8,274 nt of DNA from positions 1-8,274 of the forward strand of contig CAQBGY010000134.1 of the NCBI GenBank assembly GCA_948759685.1, read 5' to 3'. Under the pieces are notes generated by a model that was not told the DNA's origin, did no database searches, and saw only the letters and a program-made list of their open reading frames with translations. Shown piece by piece: positions 1 to 4,829 of the stretch. This DNA comes from an uncultured Eubacterium sp. (GTDB lineage Bacteria > Bacillota_A > Clostridia > Lachnospirales > Lachnospiraceae). The translations under genes and the position numbers were made by a program. Each line of letters starts with the position of its first letter. Position 1 is the first letter of the stretch.

Positions 1-14
1 GTAACTTATTAACT

Positions 15-35
15 ATATAGCTCTTGTGGCTATAT
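15..35 (+). other. short hairpin upstream of first gene
   Basis: ATATAGC at 15-21 pairs with GCTATAT at 29-35 around a 7-base loop, ahead of the ribosome binding site of the 78-aa gene. No T-run follows it, so it is not a classic terminator. It could be a 5' leader stem or the 3' end of something outside the window. Confidence 0.3.
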
Positions 36-60
36 CATTATTATACTAGGAGGAAAATGA

Positions 61-297
61 ATGAACAAATGGAGAATTTATGTTGCAGGTATCGCAATGG
101 AAGTACAGGGTGAAGGGGACTATACAACGCTTAAGAAAAGTGGTTTGTTCACGGACATTGAACAGATCGATGCTTTCATAACTTTAGACCGTGACAATTT
201 ATGGATTTACAAAGTAATGCTTAACGGAAGGCCTGAAATCGCAGTCATAAAGAGAACTGAAAATGAACATTCAACCAGCTCTGTGCATGAAGGGTAG
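61..297 (+). CDS. hypothetical protein, 78 aa
   Basis: I do not recognise this protein. It is small and soluble, with no signal peptide, membrane segment or cysteine motif. The start is well supported: AGGAGG at 48-53 lies 7 bases before the ATG at 61, and an in-frame TGA at 58-60 excludes a longer form. A second ATG at 57 is in another frame and soon closes. The N-terminus (MNKWRIYVAGIAMEVQGEG) reads as a beta strand and turn. The middle is a mixed region with aromatic residues, and the end is a polar tail (NEHSTSSVHEG) that is probably disordered. It stands before the toxin-antitoxin promoter and is probably a separate transcription unit. A function cannot be given. Confidence 0.6.
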   Translation: MNKWRIYVAGIAMEVQGEGDYTTLKKSGLFTDIEQIDAFITLDRDNLWIYKVMLNGRPEIAVIKRTENEHSTSSVHEG

Positions 298-380
298 ATG
301 TGCTGTAAATGGAATGGGCTTGACAGCTCCTTTGGGCATATAATAATTAAAAAAGCGTGGCTGAAAATTAGAAATTTTCC

Positions 381-409
381 TTGTTTCATTTGATTAATGT
401 GCGTATAAT
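381..409 (+). promoter_or_regulatory. predicted sigma-A promoter of the toxin-antitoxin operon
   Basis: TTGTTT at 381-386 and a perfect TATAAT at 404-409 are separated by exactly 17 bases. Transcription would start near 416, about 48 bases before the antitoxin ATG. The rest of the 298-463 gap shows no convincing gene. Confidence 0.6.
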
Positions 410-463
410 AAACTCATAACGGGCAACAGAATAAACAGTGTTTGGAAAGGCGGGATTTGTGCA

Positions 464-694
464 ATGACGTTACAGGAACAGGTAGTCCAAAAGGTTAGCG
501 GGTTGTCAGAGGATAATCTGAAGTTTTTACTGGAAATGATAGAGCGTTTTATGAAGCCTGATCCTATGGGTAAAGAAATGTCTAAAATTTCGGACAGAAT
601 TGGCATTGCGAAAGGACAGGATTTGTATGATGATGATTATGATTTTGATGAAATGAATCCTGAAATTGCGGAAATGTTTGGAGGGATAAAATGA
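464..694 (+). CDS. putative type II antitoxin, 76 aa
   Basis: This is the first gene of a two-gene toxin-antitoxin operon, and the assignment rests mainly on its neighbour. It is 76 residues long, directly before a PIN-domain toxin, and its stop overlaps the toxin start (ATGA, 691-694), the usual arrangement for translational coupling. The N-terminal half (residues 1-30, with SGLSEDNLKFLLEMIERFM) is amphipathic helix, similar in style to DUF2281-type antitoxin N-termini. The C-terminal half is very acidic (DLYDDDYDFDE at 53-63), as expected of a segment that wraps and blocks a nuclease. The ribosome site is the moderate AAAGGCGGG at 446-454. The family assignment is not certain. The protein would be expected to bind the toxin and to repress its own promoter. 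Confidence 0.72.
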   Translation: MTLQEQVVQKVSGLSEDNLKFLLEMIERFMKPDPMGKEMSKISDRIGIAKGQDLYDDDYDFDEMNPEIAEMFGGIK

Positions 695-1095
695 AACTGT
701 TATTGGATACACATATTATCCTGTGGGCTTTAGATGATAATCCTAAGCTGTCGGATTATGCCAGGGATCTAATTATGGAAGCAAAAAATGATATTTACTT
801 CAGTGCCGCTTCTGTTTGGGAAACAACGATAAAGTATATGGCAAAGCCGGATAAGATTCATATAAGTGGATCCAGACTATCGGATTTATGTAGAAGGATG
901 GGATATCAGATGCTGCCGATAACAGACAGCCATGTAAAGGCGCTGGAAACACTGACATATCATAATCAGGTTCAGGCGCATAATGATCCTTTTGACAGAA
1001 TCATGATTGCCCAGGCAAAAGCAGATGGACTAAAGTTTGTTACACATGATTCTAAAATTCCATTTTATGAAGAAAATTGTGTGATTGTAGTATGA
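691..1095 (+). CDS. vapC: type II toxin, PIN domain (VapC-like RNase)
   Basis: A 134-aa single-domain PIN nuclease, the normal length for this family. The acidic metal-binding residues are all present: D6 in LLLDTH, E44 in SVWE, D99 and D102 in HNDPFDR, and D120 in THDSKI. The sequence style (LLLDTHIILWALDDNPKLS, then AHNDPFDRIMIAQA) is that of the COG3744 branch of PIN toxins rather than classic enterobacterial VapC. Family members cleave specific RNAs, often tRNAs, and are neutralised by the antitoxin encoded just upstream. The ATG overlaps the antitoxin stop, and the ribosome site GGAGGG lies inside the antitoxin's last codons. The gene looks intact. The RNA target cannot be read from the sequence. 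Confidence 0.9.
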   Translation: MKLLLDTHIILWALDDNPKLSDYARDLIMEAKNDIYFSAASVWETTIKYMAKPDKIHISGSRLSDLCRRMGYQMLPITDSHVKALETLTYHNQVQAHNDPFDRIMIAQAKADGLKFVTHDSKIPFYEENCVIVV

Positions 1096-1185
1096 TTTCG
1101 GTTATGAAACAGAAAAATTGATGAGGCAGGAATGAAAAAACAGATATTGTTTTATCTGATGAATTACAATAAGAAAAATGTTTTA

Positions 1186-1217
1186 GGGCAGCGGACTTCG
1201 GTTCGCTGCTCTTATTT
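1186..1217 (+). terminator. strong UUCG-loop hairpin, probable terminator
   Basis: An 11-bp stem (1186-1196 with 1201-1211, G.T pairs at 1187 and 1194) closes on C(UUCG)G, the most stable tetraloop type, and is followed by TTATTT. It lies about 90 bases after the toxin stop and just before the radC ribosome site, so it probably ends the toxin-antitoxin transcript. The T-run is interrupted, so some read-through into radC is possible. The 1096-1185 stretch before it holds nothing else I can support. Confidence 0.65.
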
Positions 1218-1234
1218 ATATTATAGGAGGTTAT

Positions 1235-1702
1235 ATGAAGATCAATACATATGAGCTGGTTTTGGATAATGATACAAAGTATGGCTGCTTAAGGCTGAAA
1301 GAAAGTGTGCCCTATAAAGGGGAGTACCTTTCCGAACCATCGAAGATAGCGGAGATGGTAAAGGAAATATTCCATGTAGATGAGATGGCGGACGAATTTG
1401 CCTATCTGATAGCGTTCAACAACAGAATGAAAGTCTTGGGGGTGTTTGAGATCGGGCATGGCACGGGGAATGCCTGTCTCCTTGATGCGAGGGGCATTTT
1501 TATGAGAGCTGTATATACAGGCGCATCTTATGTGGTATTGGTCCACAGCCATCCATCAGGGGACACATCACCTTCGAGGCAGGACAGGGAAATAACCGAA
1601 AAAATCCATAATGCAGGGGAGCTGATAGGGATACCACTGATGGATCATATCATAGTGGGCAGTAAGGGATACATGAGTTTCCATGAGAAGGGGCTTTTAT
1701 AG
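1235..1702 (+). CDS. radC: short RadC-like JAB/MPN domain protein
   Basis: A 155-aa protein consisting essentially of the JAB (MPN+) metalloprotease-like domain of RadC. The JAMM-type motif is complete: H104-S-H106-P-S-G and then S114xxD117, with an upstream acidic residue (E54 in DEFAYLI) in the expected place. The conserved GIPLMDHIIVG block follows at 132-142. Full-length chromosomal RadC/UPF0758 is about 225 aa and has an N-terminal helix-hairpin-helix region that is absent here; short versions are common on conjugative and integrative elements. The biochemical role is not settled for the family, although the old link to DNA repair is doubted. The ribosome site TAGGAGG at 1224-1230 is optimal for the ATG at 1235. 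Confidence 0.88.
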   Translation: MKINTYELVLDNDTKYGCLRLKESVPYKGEYLSEPSKIAEMVKEIFHVDEMADEFAYLIAFNNRMKVLGVFEIGHGTGNACLLDARGIFMRAVYTGASYVVLVHSHPSGDTSPSRQDREITEKIHNAGELIGIPLMDHIIVGSKGYMSFHEKGLL

Positions 1703-1765
1703 GAGGTGATAAACAGGGACAATAGGCAGGTATATGAATTATTATAATTATGGAGGTTTTTGATT

Positions 1766-1897
1766 ATGAAGAGACTGTATTACAGGACGGAACAGTTTGA
1801 AAAGGTCAGCGCATGCGGCATGGAATGTGAATTTAATGATATGCGTATAGACAGAAGCACCGTCCCCAAGGGAAAATATCAGTATCAATATCAGTAG
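1766..1897 (+). CDS. 43-aa LPD28-like N-terminal fragment
   Basis: A 43-codon gene with a proper ribosome site (TGGAGG at 1751-1756). The stretch CEFNDMRIDRSTVPKGKYQY (21-40) matches what I recall as the start of LPD28-type (large polyvalent protein-associated domain) proteins, which are common in elements of Lachnospiraceae. Those normally continue for another 40 or more residues after YQY with an acidic turn and an NFxGT-like end. Here the frame stops after YQYQYQ, in a small tandem repeat (tatcagtatcaatatcag), and no continuation is visible in the next bases. It is therefore either a truncated gene or a microprotein. The family name is from memory of the motif and the function is unknown. 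Confidence 0.6.
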   Translation: MKRLYYRTEQFEKVSACGMECEFNDMRIDRSTVPKGKYQYQYQ

Positions 1898-1913
1898 CAA
1901 AGAGAAATAAAGC

Positions 1914-1942
1914 TTGCAAATTCCGCATTCCTGTGTTATTGT
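1914..1942 (+). promoter_or_regulatory. possible extended -10 promoter for the rtcB leader
   Basis: TTGCAA at 1914-1919 is followed after 17 bases by TATTGT at 1937-1942, with TG one base before the -10 (extended -10 form). Each hexamer matches 4 of 6 consensus bases. It would start a transcript near 1949 and give a leader of about 250 nt before rtcB. Confidence 0.4.
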
Positions 1943-1989
1943 TTATTCGATAACAGAAAACAGTTTACTCGGTGAAAGGAGAGGTTACC

Positions 1990-2070
1990 ATGCAGAAGAA
2001 TAGAAAAATCCAAAACAGAATAAAGAAACTGACAATCAGAGGTACAGAACTCCTTGCATATTACAGATAA
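1990..2070 (+). CDS. 26-codon leader ORF upstream of rtcB
   Basis: A very short ORF encodes a basic peptide (MQKNRKIQNRIKKLTIRGTE, then LLAYYR). It has a good ribosome site (AAGGAGAGG, 6 bases before the ATG). It lies between the possible promoter and the hairpin and terminator array ahead of rtcB, and its TAA stop (2068-2070) falls inside the first of two alternative stems. That position suits an attenuator leader peptide, although a stand-alone microprotein is possible. No homologue is recognised. Confidence 0.45.
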   Translation: MQKNRKIQNRIKKLTIRGTELLAYYR

Positions 2071-2118
2071 CATTGTGTTATAACAGATGGAAAGTATGGA
2101 AACAATACTTTCTGTTAT
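2067..2118 (+). promoter_or_regulatory. overlapping alternative hairpins in the rtcB leader
   Basis: Two stems share bases. In the first, ATAACA 2067-2072 pairs with TGTTAT 2076-2081 around TTG. In the second, ATAACA 2080-2085 and GAAAGTAT 2090-2097 pair with ATACTTTC 2105-2112 and TGTTAT 2113-2118, giving 14 bp with a 4-base bulge and a GGAAACA loop. They overlap at 2080-2081. The first also covers the stop codon of the 26-codon ORF, so a ribosome there would influence which forms. Confidence 0.5.
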
Positions 2119-2151
2119 TTGAATGCTGTATAGGGACAGGATTTGCAGGCT

Positions 2152-2173
2152 GCACCTTTGGGGTGCTTTTTTT
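2152..2173 (+). terminator. Rho-independent terminator before rtcB
   Basis: GCACC 2152-2156 pairs with GGTGC 2162-2166 around a 5-base loop, followed at once by seven Ts (2167-2173). It ends only 29 bases before the rtcB start, so it either ends a small upstream RNA or acts as an attenuator of rtcB-prfH. The stem is short, so its strength is uncertain. Confidence 0.65.
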
Positions 2174-2202
2174 GCGCCCATTTTTAAGGAGACAGGAATT
2201 AT

Positions 2203-3312
2203 ATGAAAACAGTAAAAGGTATTTATGCCGAAGCGAAAATTTTCACAGACGATGTGGAGGAGTATGCGGAGGCACAGGTAAAATTAATATGTGACAATGA
2301 AACCGCAGACGGAAGCACGATCTGCATGATGCCCGATATCCATCCCGGAAAAATTGCCCCAATCGGGCTTTCCATGACTGTAAAGGATAAAGTGATCCCG
2401 CAGCTTTTGGGAGTGGATATCGGATGTGGGATGACCTGTGTGAAAATCAACCGGACGAATGCAGAATTTCAAAAGCTGGACAGAGTCATACGGGAAAACG
2501 TGCCGTCCGGTTTTGCGGTACGTAGGGAGCCCCATCATATGGCAGGGGAATTTTCCTATGAAGGGCTGCACTGCGCCAGCCATATTAATAGAAACAGAGC
2601 CGAAAGGAGTCTTGGGACACTGGGAGGCGGAAATCATTTTATAGAGCTTGACAGGGGAAGTGACGGAAACATGTATCTTGTGGTGCATACGGGAAGCAGG
2701 CATCTTGGGGAAGAAACGGCAAAATATTATACGGAGCTGGCAGACAGGTGCCTGAAGGAGCAGGGCAGGGATGTTTCCTATTATATGAGCTATCTGGAGG
2801 GCAGCAATAAGGCGGCATATCTTGAAGATGTACAGATTATCCAGCGTTACGCCGAGTGGAACAGGCAGATTATTGTGCGGGAAATTTTAAAGGGGATGAA
2901 ATGGAAGGCAGTGGAGCAGTTTTCCGCCGCGCACAATTATCTAGACGATTCAGGGATACTCAGGAAAGGAGCCGTTTCTGCCCGCAGTGGAGAAAAGGTG
3001 ATTATCCCCGCAAATATGAAAGACGGCATTATCTTAGGCATTGGCAGGGGCAGTGCGGAATGGAATTATTCGGCTCCGCATGGCTCAGGCAGGCGGATGA
3101 AGCGTGAGGATGTGAAGAACCGGCATACAGTATCGGAATTTAAAAAGGAAATGAAAGGCATTTACAGCAGCTGTGTAGGGGCGGATACGTTAGACGAAGC
3201 GCCGTTTGCCTACCGTTCCATAACGGAGATTGCAGATCAGATAAAGGATACCGTTGAAATAACGGAAATATTGACGCCTGTCTATAATTACAAGGCAGGG
3301 AGCAGAAAGTAG
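2203..3312 (+). CDS. rtcB: RtcB-family RNA ligase (RtcB2 type, paired with PrfH)
   Basis: RtcB ligases join RNA 2',3'-cyclic phosphate (or 3'-phosphate) ends to 5'-OH ends using GTP and Mn2+. The 369-aa protein carries the full set of active-site residues: D72 and C75 in VDIGCGM, H145 in GGGNHF, H167 in TGSRH, H244 in AAHNY, and the guanylylated histidine H293 in APHGSGR. It is shorter than E. coli RtcB (about 408 aa), which fits the RtcB2 branch encoded next to prfH. The ribosome site AAGGAGA at 2187-2193 supports the ATG at 2203. prfH follows 13 bases later, so the two are co-transcribed. From knowledge of this pair, the likely substrate is 16S rRNA cut in the decoding centre by colicin E3-like or CdiA-type toxins. 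A complex leader precedes it. The gene looks intact. Confidence 0.93.
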   Translation: MKTVKGIYAEAKIFTDDVEEYAEAQVKLICDNETADGSTICMMPDIHPGKIAPIGLSMTVKDKVIPQLLGVDIGCGMTCVKINRTNAEFQKLDRVIRENVPSGFAVRREPHHMAGEFSYEGLHCASHINRNRAERSLGTLGGGNHFIELDRGSDGNMYLVVHTGSRHLGEETAKYYTELADRCLKEQGRDVSYYMSYLEGSNKAAYLEDVQIIQRYAEWNRQIIVREILKGMKWKAVEQFSAAHNYLDDSGILRKGAVSARSGEKVIIPANMKDGIILGIGRGSAEWNYSAPHGSGRRMKREDVKNRHTVSEFKKEMKGIYSSCVGADTLDEAPFAYRSITEIADQIKDTVEITEILTPVYNYKAGSRK

Positions 3313-3325
3313 GAGGGAATATATC

Positions 3326-3985
3326 ATGATCGTTCAAATCAGTGCAGGACAGGGGCCGTCAGAATGCCAGCTGGCGGTTGCGAAGCTGTTTGAGGCGTTA
3401 AATAAAGAGTATGACGGTTTTGAGATATTGTCAGAGAGGAAAGGTTATGAAAAGGGCTGCCTTGATTCCATCCGCTTTCAGACGGGGCATGATTTAAGCA
3501 GCCTTGAGGGAACGGTACTGTGGATCTGCCAAAGCCCGTTCCGCAAGAATCACAAAAGGAAGAACTGGTATGTTGATGTGAGCATTATACCGGATTTGAC
3601 AGAGATTGCAGCAGATGATGAATACCGTATCGAGAAGTTTCACAGCGGCGGAAAAGGCGGTCAGAATGTAAATAAGGTAGAAACAGGTGTACGGATTATA
3701 CATCTTCCGACAGGGCTTACAGCACAGTCTGCCGAAGAGCGCAGCCAGTTTCAAAATAAGCGGAAGGCTATGGAGAAGCTTCAGGAAAAGCTCGCCGGTC
3801 TGCATCAGGAGCAGAAAGCAGATCAGGTTAATGCCGCATGGCGGGAGCATAACCGCATTGTCAGGGGAAATCCGGTACGTGTTTATGAGGGGGAGAAATT
3901 TGTTTTGAAACGCCCGAATACGGCAGTTCTTGCAGAGGGAGAAGATGCAAGTGGAGATTATATTTGTATGAGAAGAAATAAATAA
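3326..3985 (+). CDS. prfH: PrfH, release-factor homologue for damaged ribosomes
   Basis: A 219-aa class I release-factor-like protein. The catalytic GGQ is at 111-113 inside SGGKGGQNVNKVETGVR, which triggers peptidyl-tRNA hydrolysis. It lacks the long N-terminal part and the codon-recognition region of RF1 and RF2, and its length is as expected for PrfH. The C-terminal basic helix (residues 136-185, rich in R, K, E and Q) and the GNPVRVYEGEKFVLKRP block are typical. In known systems PrfH frees nascent chains from ribosomes broken in the 16S decoding centre, so that the RtcB partner can reseal the rRNA. Its ribosome site (TAGGAGGG) overlaps the rtcB stop codon, so translation is probably coupled. 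The gene looks intact. Confidence 0.93.
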   Translation: MIVQISAGQGPSECQLAVAKLFEALNKEYDGFEILSERKGYEKGCLDSIRFQTGHDLSSLEGTVLWICQSPFRKNHKRKNWYVDVSIIPDLTEIAADDEYRIEKFHSGGKGGQNVNKVETGVRIIHLPTGLTAQSAEERSQFQNKRKAMEKLQEKLAGLHQEQKADQVNAAWREHNRIVRGNPVRVYEGEKFVLKRPNTAVLAEGEDASGDYICMRRNK

Positions 3986-4085
3986 CCTGCTGTGTGGACA
4001 ATGCCGCCATCTTAAAGAGGTGGCAGAATGGGGAATCAGACAGGCAGAACTGATTAAAAAAGTGAAGAAATCACGCAGCGGCTGA
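3972..4085 (+). other. 37-codon open frame after prfH without a clear start
   Basis: This frame reads EEINNLLCGQCRHLKEV followed by AEWGIRQAELIKKVKKSRSG and has a coding character (a CxxC pair, an amphipathic basic helix). It has no ATG, GTG or TTG ahead of the CxxC pair. A TGA at 3969-3971 closes it upstream; beyond that TGA the same frame holds ATG at 3945 with a GAGGGAGA site, inside the prfH end. It may be a small downstream gene that overlapped prfH and was cut by a nonsense change, or a chance frame. Confidence 0.3.
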
Positions 4086-4099
4086 AAGGAGAAGTTGTA

Positions 4100-4246
4100 A
4101 TGTTATTAAAGAAAAAGTACAAGAAAAACATAAAAAAGGATGTTAAAAATACGGCTAAGGCAGTCAGAAAAATTGATTATGCGTTGGGTGCAGTGTTGGA
4201 TATTTTAACCAAACCTGTCGAAAAGGATATGGAAGACGATGCTTAA
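4100..4246 (+). CDS. small basic hypothetical protein, 48 aa
   Basis: A 48-aa protein with a strong lysine-rich N-terminus (MLLKKKYKKNIKKDVKNTAK), a central amphipathic stretch (AVRKIDYALGAVLDILTKP) and an acidic end (EKDMEDDA). The ribosome site AAAGGAGA at 4085-4092 is well placed, and the translation is free of rare patterns, so I take it as real. It lies 114 bases after prfH with no terminator between them and is closed by one, so it may be the last gene of the rtcB-prfH transcript. The charge pattern would suit RNA or ribosome contact, but that is inference. No family is recognised. Confidence 0.55.
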   Translation: MLLKKKYKKNIKKDVKNTAKAVRKIDYALGAVLDILTKPVEKDMEDDA

Positions 4247-4285
4247 AAAGCATTGTTTTAACGGATATAAGAGAGCTGTATTCCA

Positions 4286-4325
4286 AACGCTTCCCAAAAC
4301 GGGAGGCGTTGTTTTGTCTTATTTT
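4286..4325 (+). terminator. Rho-independent terminator closing the rtcB-prfH block
   Basis: AACGCTTCCC (4286-4295) pairs with GGGAGGCGTT (4301-4310), 10 bp with one T.G pair and an AAAAC loop, followed by GTTTTGTCTTATTTT. It is 40 bases after the 48-aa gene. Its position argues that the next protein starts at 4341 and not at the upstream in-frame ATG at 4239. Confidence 0.8.
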
Positions 4326-4340
4326 ACGGGAGGAGAAAAG

Positions 4341-4508
4341 ATGAATGATTCAAAAAAGAAACCCTGCAGCAAATGCCCCTATGCTTTGGGACTGGTACAC
4401 ACCGTAACAAATCCATGCCCGAAGTGTGAGCTAAACGGCTATCAGTCGTATGAATGGTTTCAAAAGCAGCTATCAGGAGACAGTTCAATTTCCCAAAAGG
4501 AAAAATGA
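4341..4508 (+). CDS. small four-cysteine (zinc-ribbon-like) protein, 55 aa
   Basis: A 55-aa protein with two CxxC knuckles, C9-x2-C12 (PCSKCPY) and C26-x2-C29 (PCPKCEL), 13 residues apart, which is the layout of a small zinc ribbon. Aromatic residues follow (NGYQSYEWFQKQL), then a polar tail. Such proteins often bind nucleic acid or partner proteins, but nothing here shows which. I place the start at ATG 4341 because GGGAGGAG lies just before it. The longer in-frame start at 4239 has no such site and would run through a terminator hairpin. The gene follows the rtcB-prfH block across that terminator, and whether they share a function is open. Confidence 0.65.
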   Translation: MNDSKKKPCSKCPYALGLVHTVTNPCPKCELNGYQSYEWFQKQLSGDSSISQKEK

Positions 4509-4553
4509 GGGAATGGAAGATATAGTTTGGCAGGATTGCAGGAGGAAAATGAT

Positions 4554-4733
4554 ATGAAAGGTATATCAGAAGAAAATGAAAGCAATGTATTTGAGGAATA
4601 TCTTAAAGCGTATTTTTGTGAACACCCAGAGGATGCGGAGGGACATTTCCCTAAAATGCATTATATTGATGAAATCGGTTATTATGACAGGCAACATAAG
4701 GGATTAAGTGTTTTATTTAATTATAGCATATAA
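4554..4733 (+). CDS. N-terminal piece of a split hypothetical gene, 59 aa
   Basis: This 59-codon ORF begins at ATG 4554 with AGGAGG at 4540-4545 and stops at TAA 4731-4733. An in-frame TTG at 4527 lies upstream of the ribosome site and is not the start. The sequence (with EHPEDAEGHFPKMHYIDEI, then GLSVLFNYSI) reads like the front of a larger cytoplasmic protein and breaks in the middle of a likely beta strand. The same frame continues after the TAA for 32 codons without a stop (SERLCTAYFKVYDHNDYTLA...) into the ORF starting at 4830. I therefore read this as the N-terminal part of one gene of about 520 codons interrupted by a single nonsense codon. Function is unknown. Confidence 0.6.
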   Translation: MKGISEENESNVFEEYLKAYFCEHPEDAEGHFPKMHYIDEIGYYDRQHKGLSVLFNYSI

Positions 4734-4829
4734 AGTGAAAGGTTATGTACTGCATACTTTAAAGTATATGACCATAATGATTATACTTTAGCAAAAAGGG
4801 CTGCCAGATTACATTTCAAAGACAGCGGC

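Noticed and set aside
320..344. Consensus-like TTGACA (320-325) and TATAAT (339-344)
   Set aside because: Both hexamers are perfect but only 13 bases lie between them, too few for a sigma-A promoter. The 17-base pair at 381-409 is preferred.
1132..1254. 40-codon ORF from ATG 1132 between toxin and radC
   Set aside because: It crosses the UUCG hairpin and the radC ribosome site and overlaps the radC start. Its translation has no protein-like pattern.
1707..1760. Very short frames after radC (GTG 1707 and ATG 1734)
   Set aside because: They are 13 and 9 codons long, with poorly spaced ribosome sites. They could be remnants but nothing supports them.
2284..2703. 139-aa minus-strand ORF opposite rtcB
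   Set aside because: It is a shadow of the conserved rtcB frame, without a ribosome site or recognisable domain.
3494..3850. 118-aa minus-strand ORF opposite prfH
   Set aside because: It lies antisense to the conserved GGQ region and is explained as a shadow of prfH.
4239..4340. Longer N-terminus for the four-cysteine protein, starting at ATG 4239
   Set aside because: It has no ribosome site suited to this start, overlaps the 48-aa gene and runs through a clear terminator hairpin. ATG 4341 has its own strong site.
4754..4789. Perfect palindrome ATACTTT/AAAGTAT followed by a further TATACTTT arm
   Set aside because: It sits within the read-through coding frame of the split gene in very AT-rich sequence. 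There is no promoter or operator context, so it is probably chance.
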